Assembly (NCBI GenBank): GCA_964400355.1
Contig: CAYNTO010000024.1
Coordinates: forward strand, 1 to 46,303
Length of the DNA: 46,303 bases
Source: JACKAL01 sp964400355
GTDB lineage: Bacteria > Bdellovibrionota > Bdellovibrionia > Bdellovibrionales > JAGQZY01
Reading direction: 5' to 3'
The notes below the pieces were generated by a model, which was not told the DNA's origin, did no database searches, and saw nothing but the letters and a program-made list of their open reading frames with translations. How positions within the stretch are numbered: position 1 is the stretch's first letter; each line of letters opens with the position of its first letter. Both the position numbers and the translations under genes were made by a program. Below are positions 36,301-39,281 of the stretch, piece after piece.

Positions 36301-37745
36301 ACGCGAACGTGTGCGCATCGGGAAATACAGGTATGAACTACTTCCTCGATCGCGTGGCTCCAAACAACGCGAGCTCCTTTGCGACAGCCGCCGCATGGTC
36401 TACCAACGCCAGCTTATCACCAACACTCACTTGGGCCGCAGTAGTGGATCCGATTCCTACCTCTGGCTTAAATCGTATTGAGATGGGTTTATCGGCCAGC
36501 CTTGCCGGTGGCGCTGATGTTGCGGGCTGGAACTCTATTGCCCATGCCTCAGTGACCTACCAATTTACGGGTCTCACCAGTTTAGCTGAGTGTACTTACT
36601 ATTATCCAACCATTCGTATCTTCGATGACGTCTCCAATCAAAGCACTCCGATTGTTGGTGCTCCGTACAGAATCGATACTGTGAATCCGCCTGCTGTGAC
36701 GATCACAAGTATGGCCAATGACAATGATGATGACAATTCGCCGACAACTGTTTGGTCAGTGTCGAATGATAATTGCGGTTCGGCCTTTGTTGAGTACTAC
36801 CGCGCGATCAGTTACGATACCAACAACAATGGCGTGCTCGATGCCGGTGAGTTAGGTAACGTGGTGGCTTATGAAAATCTTGGCAACGTGCTTACAGATA
36901 TAAAAGCAGGGCTATCGTTGACTCAAGACAATGGTTACTTTACATCGATTCAAGTTCGTGACAGAGCTGGTCGCGTATCGGCGAGAACCGACACTGTAAA
37001 ATGGTACACAAAGCGCGGCGTTCGTTTCGACGGATCATCTGAGCGTTTGGAAATGGGTCGAGGCTGGTACACTGGCGACTTTACAATCTGCTTCTGGATG
37101 CAGCCTTCGTCGATCACGGGTAACACGCTTCTCAGTATGTCGTCATTCGATAAATACTTCTTCTTAGCATTCAATGGCACCACGATGAGCTGGTGGTTCG
37201 AAAGTAACAATGATAACGAATGTACCGTGGATGCGGCGCGAACATTTACTGCAGGCACGAAGTACCACGTCTGCGTTACCGGCGATCACGGTACGGCAAG
37301 TGCGAACCATGGCTCTCGCGCCGCGGTCTTTGTAAACGGAACTCTTGCTGGTCAATGTACGGCCACGGCTTACGACGGCGTCGCAACAGCGTTGTCGACA
37401 ACTTTAACAATCGGTAACGAGCCAGCGCCGACTTTCCAAGCGGGCGCCAATGCGAAAGCCGATCCTTACGCAGGGGTTTTGGATAACTTGATTATATGGA
37501 ATATTGAGATGCCGTTGAATGCGATCGCGCAGATTTATGCGGGTGGAGATGCGTTCAATCCGAACTTCTCTTACAGCAACTACACCACCGGTCACATTGC
37601 TGCTACTCAGGTTTGGTTACAAATGGGTGATTTCCCAGGTGATAAGGTGGATGCACCAGGAGCGGTGATGAATGATCAAAAAGGCAATTACAACGCCACA
37701 CCGATCAACTTTGAGCCCGGAGATTTTGGCCCAGGAAACTGGTAA
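12318..37745 (+). CDS. Giant lipoprotein: 68 ASH/choice-of-anchor-D repeats, Ig-like segments, C-terminal LamG
   Basis: About 8,475 residues, one of the longest bacterial frames. The start is uncertain: TTG 12318 has the only good ribosome site (GGAGAGGG, 12303-12310); GTG 12276 and ATG 12366 are alternatives. All keep the lipobox LTAC behind the core LLQFAAIGAFL, so the protein is a lipid-anchored surface or periplasmic protein. From 12490 to 35742 it consists of beta-sandwich repeats of about 114 residues with the pattern PALLTIxxxDPYxFGxxxxGxxxxHxFTxTNxGG, then APFxFxGGxYPGTGGTC, then 9 residues and SCTI, then FxPxxxG and YNNG. This is the ASPM-SPD2-Hydin/choice-of-anchor-D family. It then has two or three Ig/FN3-like segments, an EF-hand-like loop (DTNNNGVLDAGE, about 36820) and a LamG domain (37014-37740). 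The likely role is a long surface fibre or adhesin presenting the lectin-like tip; this is inference. Confidence 0.93.
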   Translation: MLSRVKVVYNSFVVQQMRLLQFAAIGAFLTACVASVQEPTQDAASNLTYSTSSNIADATETFDFGVAAVGGTFDRTIYVTNTGNTIAQNISNLTPSGQDFTFLGGSYPGAGGTCATSLAEGASCTLVLRFAPLSTSDVTGEVLLNFDDRVSGVKVAKLNLKGKGGTPALLAIDQSPFFDFGLLPIGTSADQTFIVTNNGEATAVTMTETSLTGHFRIKDGVYPGTGGSCRAELAGGASCTIVVTFAPTSVGSLSDNISMFYFDGLSNQNSLRLVQGEGVLPAVLEVSDGPIYSFSTVIVGQTPNHVFTVTNTGGLPATGVFIGGIAAPYAFTGGSFPGTAGTCGAGLLPGQNCTIDVSFIPTAAGVQADSIDVVYNNGVSMVSTNRDIIGNALMPALLEISDAPLYNYGTVAVGSVNSHSFTITNSGGVAATLVNGSGIAAPFVFPGGFYPGAGGTCGFTINAGASCSVVINFSPGSTGVVTNTFNLGYNNGLTGVTSSRDVQGNALPPASLLVSDGPTNYDFGSIAIGASATHVFTIVNSGSINATSVNVTGLGSPFLFVGGAFPGTGGNCTTTILAGSSCTIEVSFTPSTTSLATTTMSVNYNDGANNVAATRGLTGTGVAPAVLGINEAPIYDFTTAVIGTTLTHTLTVTNSGGIDATTMTGTGLIAPFAFNGGAYPGVGGTCNATLAAGASCAIVVSYTPTSLTTDVDTIQINYFDGAVNQSSYRDVTGQGIPPGILTISDLPIYNFGTIATGSTRTYALTITNSGGATTTAMSGTGLVAPFTFFATPYPGTGGTCGASLAPGATCTVVVEFAPVTIGAFNTTLDMNYNNGVSVQVSSRDIQGSGAAPATIAINNAPHFDFGQRAVGSSTDQLLTLTNNGGVGATGLTGLGLTPPFGYTGGAYPGLTGTCGATLAPTISCTVSVTFTPIAPGAVIGTTQIDYDNGISVVSSTRDLHGEGVTPASLTISETDPYDYGPRAVGSVTPHTFNITNGGDFPATAIVETLLAAPFRFAGGAFPGTGGTCATTIANGATCSIVVEFAPTGTGLATGSMQFGYNNGATTQTVARTVQGTGMSPAVIVVDSGPTFNYNLQPIGSTTPHTFTLTNSGGFDATVLSGGGLTPPFDFAGGAFPGGGTCTATLAAGASCTVIVNYQPSLPGTLNDTLEFTYNDGAAVQTATRPITGTAAAPATLTLSEVSPYSYGTQATGSNTNHTFTVSNTGGVMATAIAESALAAPYAFAGGSFPGFGGDCTGTLASGGTCLIVVTFSPTINGVAPGSIQLDYNDGVNAQSVTRTLTGVGANPALLSVTDSPLYDFLLQGTGSTTSHTFTVSNSGGVPATAVTGSGLAAPFDYLGGVYPGTGGNCTATLGAGATCTIVLAYTPMTTGVHNGALNLDYNDGAAAATTVVVGVTGTGASPALLTIDSGPTYDYMTAAVGSVTNHTFNITNSGGVTATLMAGGSFGANFTFAGGTYPGGGTCGATLGATLSCTVIVSFTPIASGALSDTLTIGYNNGITAQTATRPVQGTGAAPALLTLSHGATHNFGNVAVNGTASVIITVTNTGAVDATAISGSGLAAPYGFVGGLFPGVGGDCAGTLAPAATCLIAVEFAPTAPGVAGDTVVVDYNNGAIVTSASRPLTGNGAAPAQITISNNPQYDFGNRVLTSTTNGTLTLTNTGGVPATLMTGVGLGAPFDYAGGSYPGTLGTCGATLAATVSCTIDITFTPGALGLLTDAVDINFNDGVTGQTSSRNVQGAGVNPAVLAINESPFYDYTTQATGSTTLHTFIVTNSGGAPATGVTGAGLTGPYAFAGGTYPGTLGTCTGTIANGATCNIVVSFAPTLTGVQTDDIELNYYDGANTQATARQVTGNAVNPALLTISDSPVYDFGALPQGSSTNTLLTINNSGGFTATALAGSGLSAPFSFVGGSFPGTGGNCTTTLAPGATCSIEINYSPGAIGSLTDTMIVDYNDGANNQTATRDITGEGVPPAVLTLSNGPSFDFGIRALGSVTDQTFTVTNTGGFIASSMTGTGLGAPFEFAGGSYPGALGTCSANLAPLATCTIVVRFSPTITGSFPDTVQIDYNNGFTSQSVTRNLVATGANPALLAIDSGPTYDYMTLATGATASHLFTVNNSGGVPATGISEVGLSGAFAFVGGTFPGTGGNCGAVLNQGSSCVLAISFSPTLTGLQTNSIQLNYNDGAAAVNTTRAIQGTGAAPALITLSEVDPYDYTTLANGAFADHTFTLTNGGGVAATALAGTGLVPPFSFVGGSYPGGGTCAATLAPAASCTVIVRFAPTVSGTFNSAININYNNGVSAQTSTRTVTGAGQNPALLAISNGATYDFGLVANGGTASFVFTISNSGAVPATAVAETTLAAPFTFLGGPYPGAGGTCGTTLGAGASCLIAVEFAPTGIGAFNGTITMSYNNGAATVTATRPVQGTGGAPAVIGITDGPTLNFGTLAIGSTNDYTLTLNNSGAVSATSITGTGLIPPYQFKNGTYPGFGGTCGGTIAAGASCTIVITYEPMTVATHNDDIEINYNNGVAPTSSLRAVTGVGANPASLAISDNPTYDYGPLTVGATLDHTFTINNSGGVAATAFGDAGTLAAPFAYLGGTYPGTGGTCNTSLSAGASCTIRVSFAPTASGAPSSTITLSYFDGAATQSTNRPVIGTALGPANITIGGVDPYPFGTVPTGSINTQTFTLTNTGGTTATGMSGTGLSFPYSFSGGSYPGGVGTCSTTLAPAASCTIVVAYTPSAPSVSDLATAQINYNNGASAQVASRNLTGTAVAPALLIISDTDPYNFGTLAIGSSATRTFTITNTGGFQASSMVESGIGGPFTYFGGPYPGTGGNCSTTLAASATCTIVVQYAPAAPGLLNDAISFAYNDGVNAQSVDRQVQGTGANPASLTLSEVDPYDYGLRATGSATAHSFTLTNGGGFTATAIAETGLALPYRFVGGTFPGTGGTCTTSLAPTLSCILEIEFVPTGTGLFPDTINITYNNGAATAATTRQIQGTGAAPALITITDSDPYDFGPVTVGSTALRVFTLTNGGAIAATAVGGVGLGAPFSFLGGSYPGGAGTCGVSIAAGASCTIEVRYAPIAAVSSNDTIEINYYNGATSQTSNRDVTGTGIAPALLTIDSGPTYDYGLIANGGIRDHSFIVTNSGASAATAISETALAPPFAFASGGYPGLGGNCGLTIAAGASCTLVVRYSPVTIAAHGGSINLQYNNGASVTAATRPVQGQAGAPATIAISNGPTYNYGTRATGSSTPHTFVLNNGGAVTATAIADANELALPFVYVGGSYPGTGGNCGATLATGASCNIVVAFEPTGAGVANDTIEIDYNTGVAGTSTLRDVTGTGAAPASLTITDGPTYNYGSITVGATVDHTFTITNGGGVAATAIAETTLSGAYSFAGAPYPGTGGTCGPSLSAGASCDIVVRFAPVASGVTNNTITLSYFNGAATTTSARPITGAGLLAATITISELEPYSFGTQPSGSVTDHTFTLTNTGGSAATAIVGGGLLAPFSYAGGSYPGGGTCGVTIAAGANCTVIVRYAPGAPNPAHAGTIQIDYNNGVIAQSVTRGVTGVAVAPASLTISDSNPYSFGTVATGASSTHVFTITNGGGFQASAMSETGLAAPYSFVGGTYPGNTGTCGATLNAGQTCTINVQYAPGVASPADNGTVTMAYNDGVNAQSVSRTITGVAVLPATLTISESDPYNYGTLATGASLNHSFTVTNTGGFTASAIVESGLSAPFAFAGGTFPGSGGNCAVTIAPSASCTIVVAFSPIATGVASSTIELDYNNGASVVTVARQVQGTGAAPAVISITDSNPYDFGNITVGATATRTFTLTNGGAVAATAVGGSGLGAPFSFLGGSYPGGGTCTATINAGASCTVVVEFAPLTAIASNATMDINYNNGVIAQTSSRTLTGTGIAPALLTIDSGPTYDYGLIANGGFLDRTFSVTNSGSSAATAILETGLAAPFAFASGGYPGLGGNCGATIAAGATCTLVVRYSPSSIAADSGGINLQYNNGAVVTAATRPVQGQAGAPANIAISNGPTFNYGIRATGSSTPQTFVLNNGGAVTATGIADANELAPPYVYVGGSFPGTGGNCGATLATGASCNIVVAFEPSGLGVANDTIEIDYNNGVAGTSSLRDVTGTGAAPALLTISNGATFNYGSITVGATLDQTFTVTNGGGVAASAMAETTLSGAYSFAGAPYPGTGGTCGPTLSAGASCDIVVRFAPVASGVTNNTITLSYFNGAASTTSTRPVTGAGLTAATITISELEPYSFGTQPSGSSTDHTFTLTNTGGSSATAIVGGGLSAPYSFAGGSYPGGGTCGVTITAGANCTIIVRYAPAAPSVGDTSTIQIDFNNGVTAQSVTRGVTGVAVAPASLTISDSNPYNFGTVATGASSTHVFTITNGGGFQASALSETGIGAPYSYVGGSYPGNTGTCGATLNAGQSCTINVQYAPGVASPADNDSVVMAYNDGVNPQTATRTITGVAVLPATLTISESDPYNYGTLATGASLNHTFTLTNTGGFTASAIVESGLTGPFAFAGGTFPGSGGNCAVTIAPSASCTVVIAFSPGTTGVASSTIEFDYNNGASVVTVARQVQGTGAAPALITITDFDPYDFGNVTVGSSATRTFTLNNTGSVAATAVGGGATLTAPFSFSGGSYPGGGTCTATINAGASCTVVVAFAPTGSVTSNATLDINYSNGVTTQTSNRTVTGTGIAPALLTIDSGPTYNYGLIASGGILDHTFTVTNSGASAATAISEIGLAAPFAFASGGYPGLGGNCGLTIAAGATCTLVVRYSPLAIAADGGTINLQYNNGASLTAATRPVQGQAGAPASLALSNGPTYNYGIQATGSSTSHTFTLNNSGAVTATGIVDSGVLAAPFVYVGGSYPGTGGNCGATLATGATCNIVVAFEPSGTGVANGSLELDFNDGAIATTTARALTGTGANPASLTITDGPTYNYGTVTVGANADHIFTVTNGGGVAATVMSETGLGGSYTFVGGTYPGTGGTCGASLSAGASCDIEVRFAPSGSGVATDTIVMSYFNGTATTTSNRDVTGNGTLPATITISEINPYNYGTQPTGSVTDYAFTLTNTGGSTATAIVGGGLVAPYSYAGGSYPGGGTCAGTIAAGANCTIIVRYAPGAPSVAHNSTIQIDYNNGVVPAAVTRDVTAVAVAPALLTVSDSNPYNFGTLATGASSQHTFTITNTGGFQASAMSEVGLGTPYVYSGGSYPGTLGTCGATLNAGQTCTLDVRYAPGLVSVADNDTLDMQYSDGVNTQHATRTVTGVAVAPATLTITESDPYNYGTIASGGTINHTFTLTNTGGFTASAIVENGLAAPFAFAGGGTFPGAGGTCTTSIAPLGACTIVIAFSPTATGLAPDTIDIGYNNGAGTVNVTRQVQGTGAAPALITITDSNPYDFGNVTVGAIGSRTFTLTNTGAVSATAVGGSGLGAPFSFAGGSYPGGGTCAGTITAGASCTVVVEFAPTTPVASNSSMDINYSNGVTAVTSSRTVTGTGISPALLTIDSGPTYDYSLIANGGIADHMFTVTNAGASAATAITETTLAAPFAFASGGYPGLGGNCGLTIAAGGSCTIVVRYAPGVIAAHGGSITLQYNNGAATSTAVRPVQGQAGAPASLALSNGPTYNYGIQATGSSTPHTFTLNNSGAVSATGIADAGSLAAPFVYVGGSYPGTGGNCGAILTTGATCNIVVAFEPSGPGAAAGTLDLDYDTGAAPASTARALAGTGAAPASLTISGGPTYNFGSITVGANTTNIFTVTNSGGVAATVMSETGLGGAYTFTGGTYPGTGGTCGVSLSAGASCDIEVRFAPSGSGVVTDTIVLAYFNGTASTSALRDVTGAGLSAATITISELDPYSYGTRPTGSTTNYTFTLTNTGGSTATALVGGGLTAPYSFAGGSFPGGGTCTTTLTAGANCTIIVRYGPSVPGTHNDTIEINYNDGVNTVLSARDVVGVAVAPATLTISETNPYNFGTHAIGAAVQHTFTITNTGGFQATGLVETGLSAPFIYYGGSYPGTGGDCANTLNPAATCTIVVQYTPNAAALQSETISFDYNDGVNAQSVTRDVQGTGSNPATLTISDSDPYDFTTVAIGGSISHFFTITNTGGFTASAMAEVGVAAPFSYVGGSYPGTGGTCSTTLAPATSCSINVRYAPLATGLVSGIVTMNYNNGASIQSVSRQIQGTGTSSALIAISESDPWNFGNTTISTTSTKSFTLINSGGVAATSISGGGLGPPFTYAGGTYPGGGTCGATLGVGNTCTIIVEFTPLSGGLVGDAIEIDYHNGAAPAQSIRTLQGTGITPALITISESDPYDYGLIANGGTRNYTFTVTNAGGSAATGISEVGISAPFVYLGGGYPGTGGNCGTTLGAGASCNLVISFAPGSLGAFSRTIQVNYNSGVGAASATRDLQGTSGAPATLGVSDGPTFNYGTRATGSSTEKIFTINNTGAVSATSIVNAGTMNAPFVYKGGTYPGVGGSCGGLLGTGASCTIVVNFEPSLNGYQSDQIDLNYNNGAITTNTLRDVEGTGAAPAAITISDSDPVPFGVVPMGGQSQHTFTITNTGSVTATAVSEVGLTAPFGYLGGPYPGTGGTCGNTLSAGASCTIIARYSPIASGVHNSTLTISFFNGVSTQNSSRTVTGTGATPGLLTISGVNPHAFGNVPSTGTRTQSFTVTNSGGFAVASMTGLGLSAPYSFLGGSYPGAGGDCNTNLAAGGNCTIVVQYSPITNGGTSDTIEISYNDGVGAQTATRDLTGNAVSPALLTISESDPYNFGSTPAGNNIDYVFTISNTGSVTATAIAEVGLTAPFGFLGGAFPGTGGSCLATLNPASSCTVVIRFNPSIAGSYPDTMTFNYNNGVSLVSSSRDVEGTGVSPANITISEVDPYNFGTIAVGAFTDYTFTLNNTGGFTATSMAEIGLAAPYTYVGGTYPGTGGNCGGTLTPAGSCTINVRFTPSTTGLAPDVIQVSYFNGSGTVQSTRSVQGTGASPALITISETNPYDYSNVTVGGNLSHTFTVTNTGGVQATAMGGSGLNPPFTYTGGSFPGTLGTCTNTLNAGGSCSVQVTFAPTGPGIQSSTIDVNYFNGVVSQTSSRNVQGTGIAPALITISELDPYDYGLVANGGTKSYMFVLTNSGSSVATSINETGLSGEFDFLGTAYPGTGGNCGATLAPAASCNIVVAYAPSSLGVDSSTITMQYFNGAVTATSNRNVQGTAGAPASFTFSGISPYNYGTQATGSTTEQLFTITNNGAVPATGIVDSGNMIAPFAFKGGTYPGIGGSCGGTLAAAASCNVVVTFQPSSPGLQSDNVELNFFNGAITVAGMHPVQGTGAAPASLTITETDPYTFTSVTVGGASAHVFTITNGGGVAATSMSEVAIATPFRYRGGSYPGTSGTCSTILSPGASCDIDVEFAPLSTGLSLGTINMTYFNGQSSASTQRSIQGSGLAAANLTISSADPYNFGIVATSGSVNHVFTVTNSGASAATSVVELGLAPPFVFTGGSYPGTLGTCGGTIPASSTCDIDVSFAPGLPGLQVETINISYFNGVSTQNATRDLQGTGANPALLDISGGPLVDFGTLAIGATATSTLTITNNGNVTATAIADGLGLAPPYTFLGGPFPGTGGTCLSTLAPAASCTMVVQYAPTGTGTHPEAVVVSYHNGASTVTSSRNLTGVGANAALLSFTAGTYNWNVLLNTQQQTVSFTVTNNGGVQATGMSGSGLAAPYSFAGGYPGVGGSCTTTLAPASSCTVFVTFNPTVSNTHIDDVVVDYTNGVTTTSAFKTMTGLSYSDVMVLSLSNPTMSPGADTTPSILVNNTVPGLEVILYSDACTSQVGTGVAGASSIVLTASALAEASYTFRTRARDSYGNLTACSTSSVVYRIDTTAPTPAAWFWGMTSPNDNTESTDFTPEISVAGIVGEEGTVVQMYQDAACSQPISTPQTITGGAATFNITYASTGADDGNKLFYVIATDLGTNANVCASGNTGMNYFLDRVAPNNASSFATAAAWSTNASLSPTLTWAAVVDPIPTSGLNRIEMGLSASLAGGADVAGWNSIAHASVTYQFTGLTSLAECTYYYPTIRIFDDVSNQSTPIVGAPYRIDTVNPPAVTITSMANDNDDDNSPTTVWSVSNDNCGSAFVEYYRAISYDTNNNGVLDAGELGNVVAYENLGNVLTDIKAGLSLTQDNGYFTSIQVRDRAGRVSARTDTVKWYTKRGVRFDGSSERLEMGRGWYTGDFTICFWMQPSSITGNTLLSMSSFDKYFFLAFNGTTMSWWFESNNDNECTVDAARTFTAGTKYHVCVTGDHGTASANHGSRAAVFVNGTLAGQCTATAYDGVATALSTTLTIGNEPAPTFQAGANAKADPYAGVLDNLIIWNIEMPLNAIAQIYAGGDAFNPNFSYSNYTTGHIAATQVWLQMGDFPGDKVDAPGAVMNDQKGNYNATPINFEPGDFGPGNW
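12490..35742 (+). repeat. Tandem array of 68 coding repeats of about 342 bp
   Basis: I counted 68 domain repeats by their recurrent PA(x)LTI opening and their Cys pair. Lengths vary by only a few codons, mainly at the PGTGGTC loop, where some copies have the shorter PGGGTC. Each copy has two Cys with 9 residues between them, giving about 136 Cys, presumably one disulfide per domain. Copies differ from each other at many synonymous sites. Repeats 1-5 are the most divergent from the rest. Confidence 0.92.
18972..35742 (+). repeat. Higher-order repeat: seven blocks of seven domains (about 2.4 kb each)
   Basis: Domain n resembles domain n+7 more than its neighbours. Blocks start at 18972, 21369, 23769, 26166, 28569, 30960 and 33354, spaced 2,397, 2,400, 2,397, 2,403, 2,391 and 2,394 bp. 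Position-specific marks recur. Position 1 has the shortened PGGGTC loop. Position 2 has TIDSGPTYDYGLIANGG with FASGGYPGLGG. Position 3 has VYVGGSYPGTGGNCGATL and FEPSG. Position 4 has GASCDI with SYFNG. Position 5 opens AATITISELEPYSFGTQPSG. Position 6 has FQASAMSE and LNAGQTC. Position 7 has FTASAIVESG and TIAPSASC. The four blocks from 21369 to 30959 are closest. An older block may start at 16581 (its first loop is also PGGGTC, and its second domain shares NGTAS), and perhaps another at 14187. Confidence 0.88.
37014..37740 (+). other. LamG/concanavalin-like domain of the giant protein
   Basis: The last 240 residues form a laminin-G-type jelly roll: RFDGSSERLEMG at the start, the strand motif DFTICFWMQP, LLSMSSFDKYFFLAF, then YHVCVTGDHG, AAVFVNGTLAG and GVLDNLIIWN, and an end rich in aromatic residues. 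Such domains in bacterial surface proteins bind glycans or are structural tips. It is paralogous to the next gene along its whole length. Confidence 0.85.
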
Positions 37746-37768
37746 CGCTTTCTTTATGTTAATCGTAG

Positions 37769-37796
37769 TTGTGTATTTTTGAGACAAACTTATATG
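37769..37796 (+). promoter_or_regulatory. Possible promoter for the stand-alone LamG lipoprotein
   Basis: TTGTGT (37769-37774), 16 bases, TATATG (37791-37796). It predicts a start near 37803, which would exclude GTG 37807 as a practical start codon and support ATG 37825. The match is moderate. Confidence 0.35.
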
Positions 37797-37824
37797 TTTT
37801 CCAGAAGTGCCGAAAAGTATTAAT

Positions 37825-38703
37825 ATGAAAACACACAAGATGTTCACTAAAGCCATTGAAATTGCACTTTGTGCGTCACTATTCGTATTTACAGCCTGTA
37901 AATCAGACAATGTCGATGAAGGAGATACGGGTGGTGGAGCAGGGGGTGGCGGTGGCAATACCGTTCGCGGCGATGCTATTCTGTTCGATGGAACGGGTGA
38001 GCACCTCACTATGGGTAAGAGTTGGTACACTGGCGACTTTACGATCTGTATGTGGATGAAGCCAGATACCGTTGTAGGAAATACTCTTTTGAGTATGTCC
38101 GGGCATGATAAATACTTTTTTCTGTCATTTAATGCGTCGGAAATCACATGGGCGTTTGAATCCAACAATGACTCAGATTCTCTTATTACCCAGAGCTACT
38201 CTTTTTCCGCAGGAAACTGGTACCACATTTGTGTGTCGGGAGATCACGGAGCGGCAAGTTCGAATCATTCTGCGCGCGCCGTAGTTTATGTGAATGGTGC
38301 AGCTATTGGAACTCAAAGCGCTACATCACTGGACACACCAGCTACAGCGAATGCGTCTGTACTTACAATTGGTGCTGATCCGCTGCCAACATTTCAAGCG
38401 GGCTCAAATAACAAATCTATGCCATTCCAAGGAGTTTTAGATCACTTTATGATTTGGGATGCAGAACTCTCAGCGAATGCTGTGGCGCAAGTGTATGCTG
38501 GTGGATCAGGCATGGATCCTCGCTACGCCTACTCGAATTACACCACTACATATGTGAATGCACTTCAATCATATCACTTAATGGGTGAAGACATGTTAGA
38601 CCTACTCAGCAGCGCAAACGCATTAATTGTCGACCAAGTCGGTAATAACGACATGACCCCAGTCGGTTTTGAGCCGAACGATTTCACAGATGGTGCGCCT
38701 TAA
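37825..38703 (+). CDS. LamG-domain lipoprotein, paralogue of the giant protein's C-terminus
   Basis: A 292-residue protein from ATG 37825 (GTG 37807 and ATG 37840 also possible). The type II signal has lipobox FTAC, followed by KSDNVDEGD and a Gly-rich linker (GGGAGGGGGN). The rest is one LamG domain (RGDAILFDGTGEHLTMG to the end) that aligns without large gaps to the last 240 residues of the giant protein, with about half the residues identical: WYTGDFTIC, GNTLLSMS, DKYFFL, FESNND, GDHG, PTFQAG, YSNYTT and GFEPNDF in the same order. The two genes also share a 19-base identical stretch at WYTGDF. It lies 79 bp after the giant gene and probably arose from its 3' end by duplication, then gained a lipoprotein signal, or the reverse. 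It may bind the same ligand at the cell surface. Confidence 0.9.
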   Translation: MKTHKMFTKAIEIALCASLFVFTACKSDNVDEGDTGGGAGGGGGNTVRGDAILFDGTGEHLTMGKSWYTGDFTICMWMKPDTVVGNTLLSMSGHDKYFFLSFNASEITWAFESNNDSDSLITQSYSFSAGNWYHICVSGDHGAASSNHSARAVVYVNGAAIGTQSATSLDTPATANASVLTIGADPLPTFQAGSNNKSMPFQGVLDHFMIWDAELSANAVAQVYAGGSGMDPRYAYSNYTTTYVNALQSYHLMGEDMLDLLSSANALIVDQVGNNDMTPVGFEPNDFTDGAP

Positions 38704-38716
38704 ATTTAATAATATT

Positions 38717-39139
38717 CTATTTGAGTTCTTTTTCACCGACCACCATGACATCGGTGATCTTTCCTTTATCGACCCGATATCCGACGCTCGATTCCACCGT
38801 GTGTTTGCTGGATTTAGTACGTTGATGTACGAACACCCACGGTGATATGTCGAATAAATTTAATATTTCCGCTTTGGGTTTGTACATATCAAACAAATTG
38901 TTGTGAAATTTTTTGAGTTCTGCTTGTCCGGAGACATGGCGTGTGGTGCCTAAGCCATTGCTCGCGAAGAAGTTCACGTTCTCGGAAAAACAGCTCGCAT
39001 AAGTCTCCTCGTCGAAGTCATTGTAAGCTTGAATAGCTTTGCGGACGAGGATGGCATCGTCGCTTTCGGAGCGAAGTCCACTTGAGATCCAGTCGCAACC
39101 ACTGAGCGCAATTAAGAAAGTCATGAATACTATTTTCAT
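38717..39139 (-). CDS. NTF2/SnoaL-like lipoprotein
   Basis: A 140-residue protein. ATG 39139 gives a proper type II signal (MKIVFMTFLIALSGC); the longer open frame upstream would bury it. The mature part has the layout of a SnoaL/NTF2-like alpha+beta cone: a first helix with VRKAIQAYNDFDEETYASCF, then SENVNFFASNG, and a series of strands (AEILNLFDISPWVFVHQRTK, ESSVGYRVDKGKITDVMVVG). In the family this fold is used both for small-molecule enzymes and for binding only; no catalytic residues can be named. It is convergent with the LamG gene (13 bp between the stops) and divergent from the thioredoxin-fold gene. Confidence 0.75.
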   Translation of the reverse strand: MKIVFMTFLIALSGCDWISSGLRSESDDAILVRKAIQAYNDFDEETYASCFSENVNFFASNGLGTTRHVSGQAELKKFHNNLFDMYKPKAEILNLFDISPWVFVHQRTKSSKHTVESSVGYRVDKGKITDVMVVGEKELK

Positions 39140-39197
39140 TATTTGATTATTTACTCTGCGGAGTGAGGTTGTCAGTAGTAAATCGCGGAGGGATTTG

Positions 39198-39216
39198 TTT
39201 TCGCCTGCGGCGAAAA
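39198..39216. promoter_or_regulatory. Inverted repeat in a divergent promoter region
   Basis: TTTTCGCC (39198-39205) and GGCGAAAA (39209-39216) are exact complements around TGC, midway between the NTF2-like gene on the left and the DsbA-like gene on the right. On both strands the T-run comes first and the A-run last, the opposite of a terminator, so an operator is more likely. Confidence 0.4.
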
Positions 39217-39281
39217 GATTTACCTGTGCGAAAGGCTGGGGATTCATGACATCTGGGGGACGGGTCTGCCATAATAAGCGG

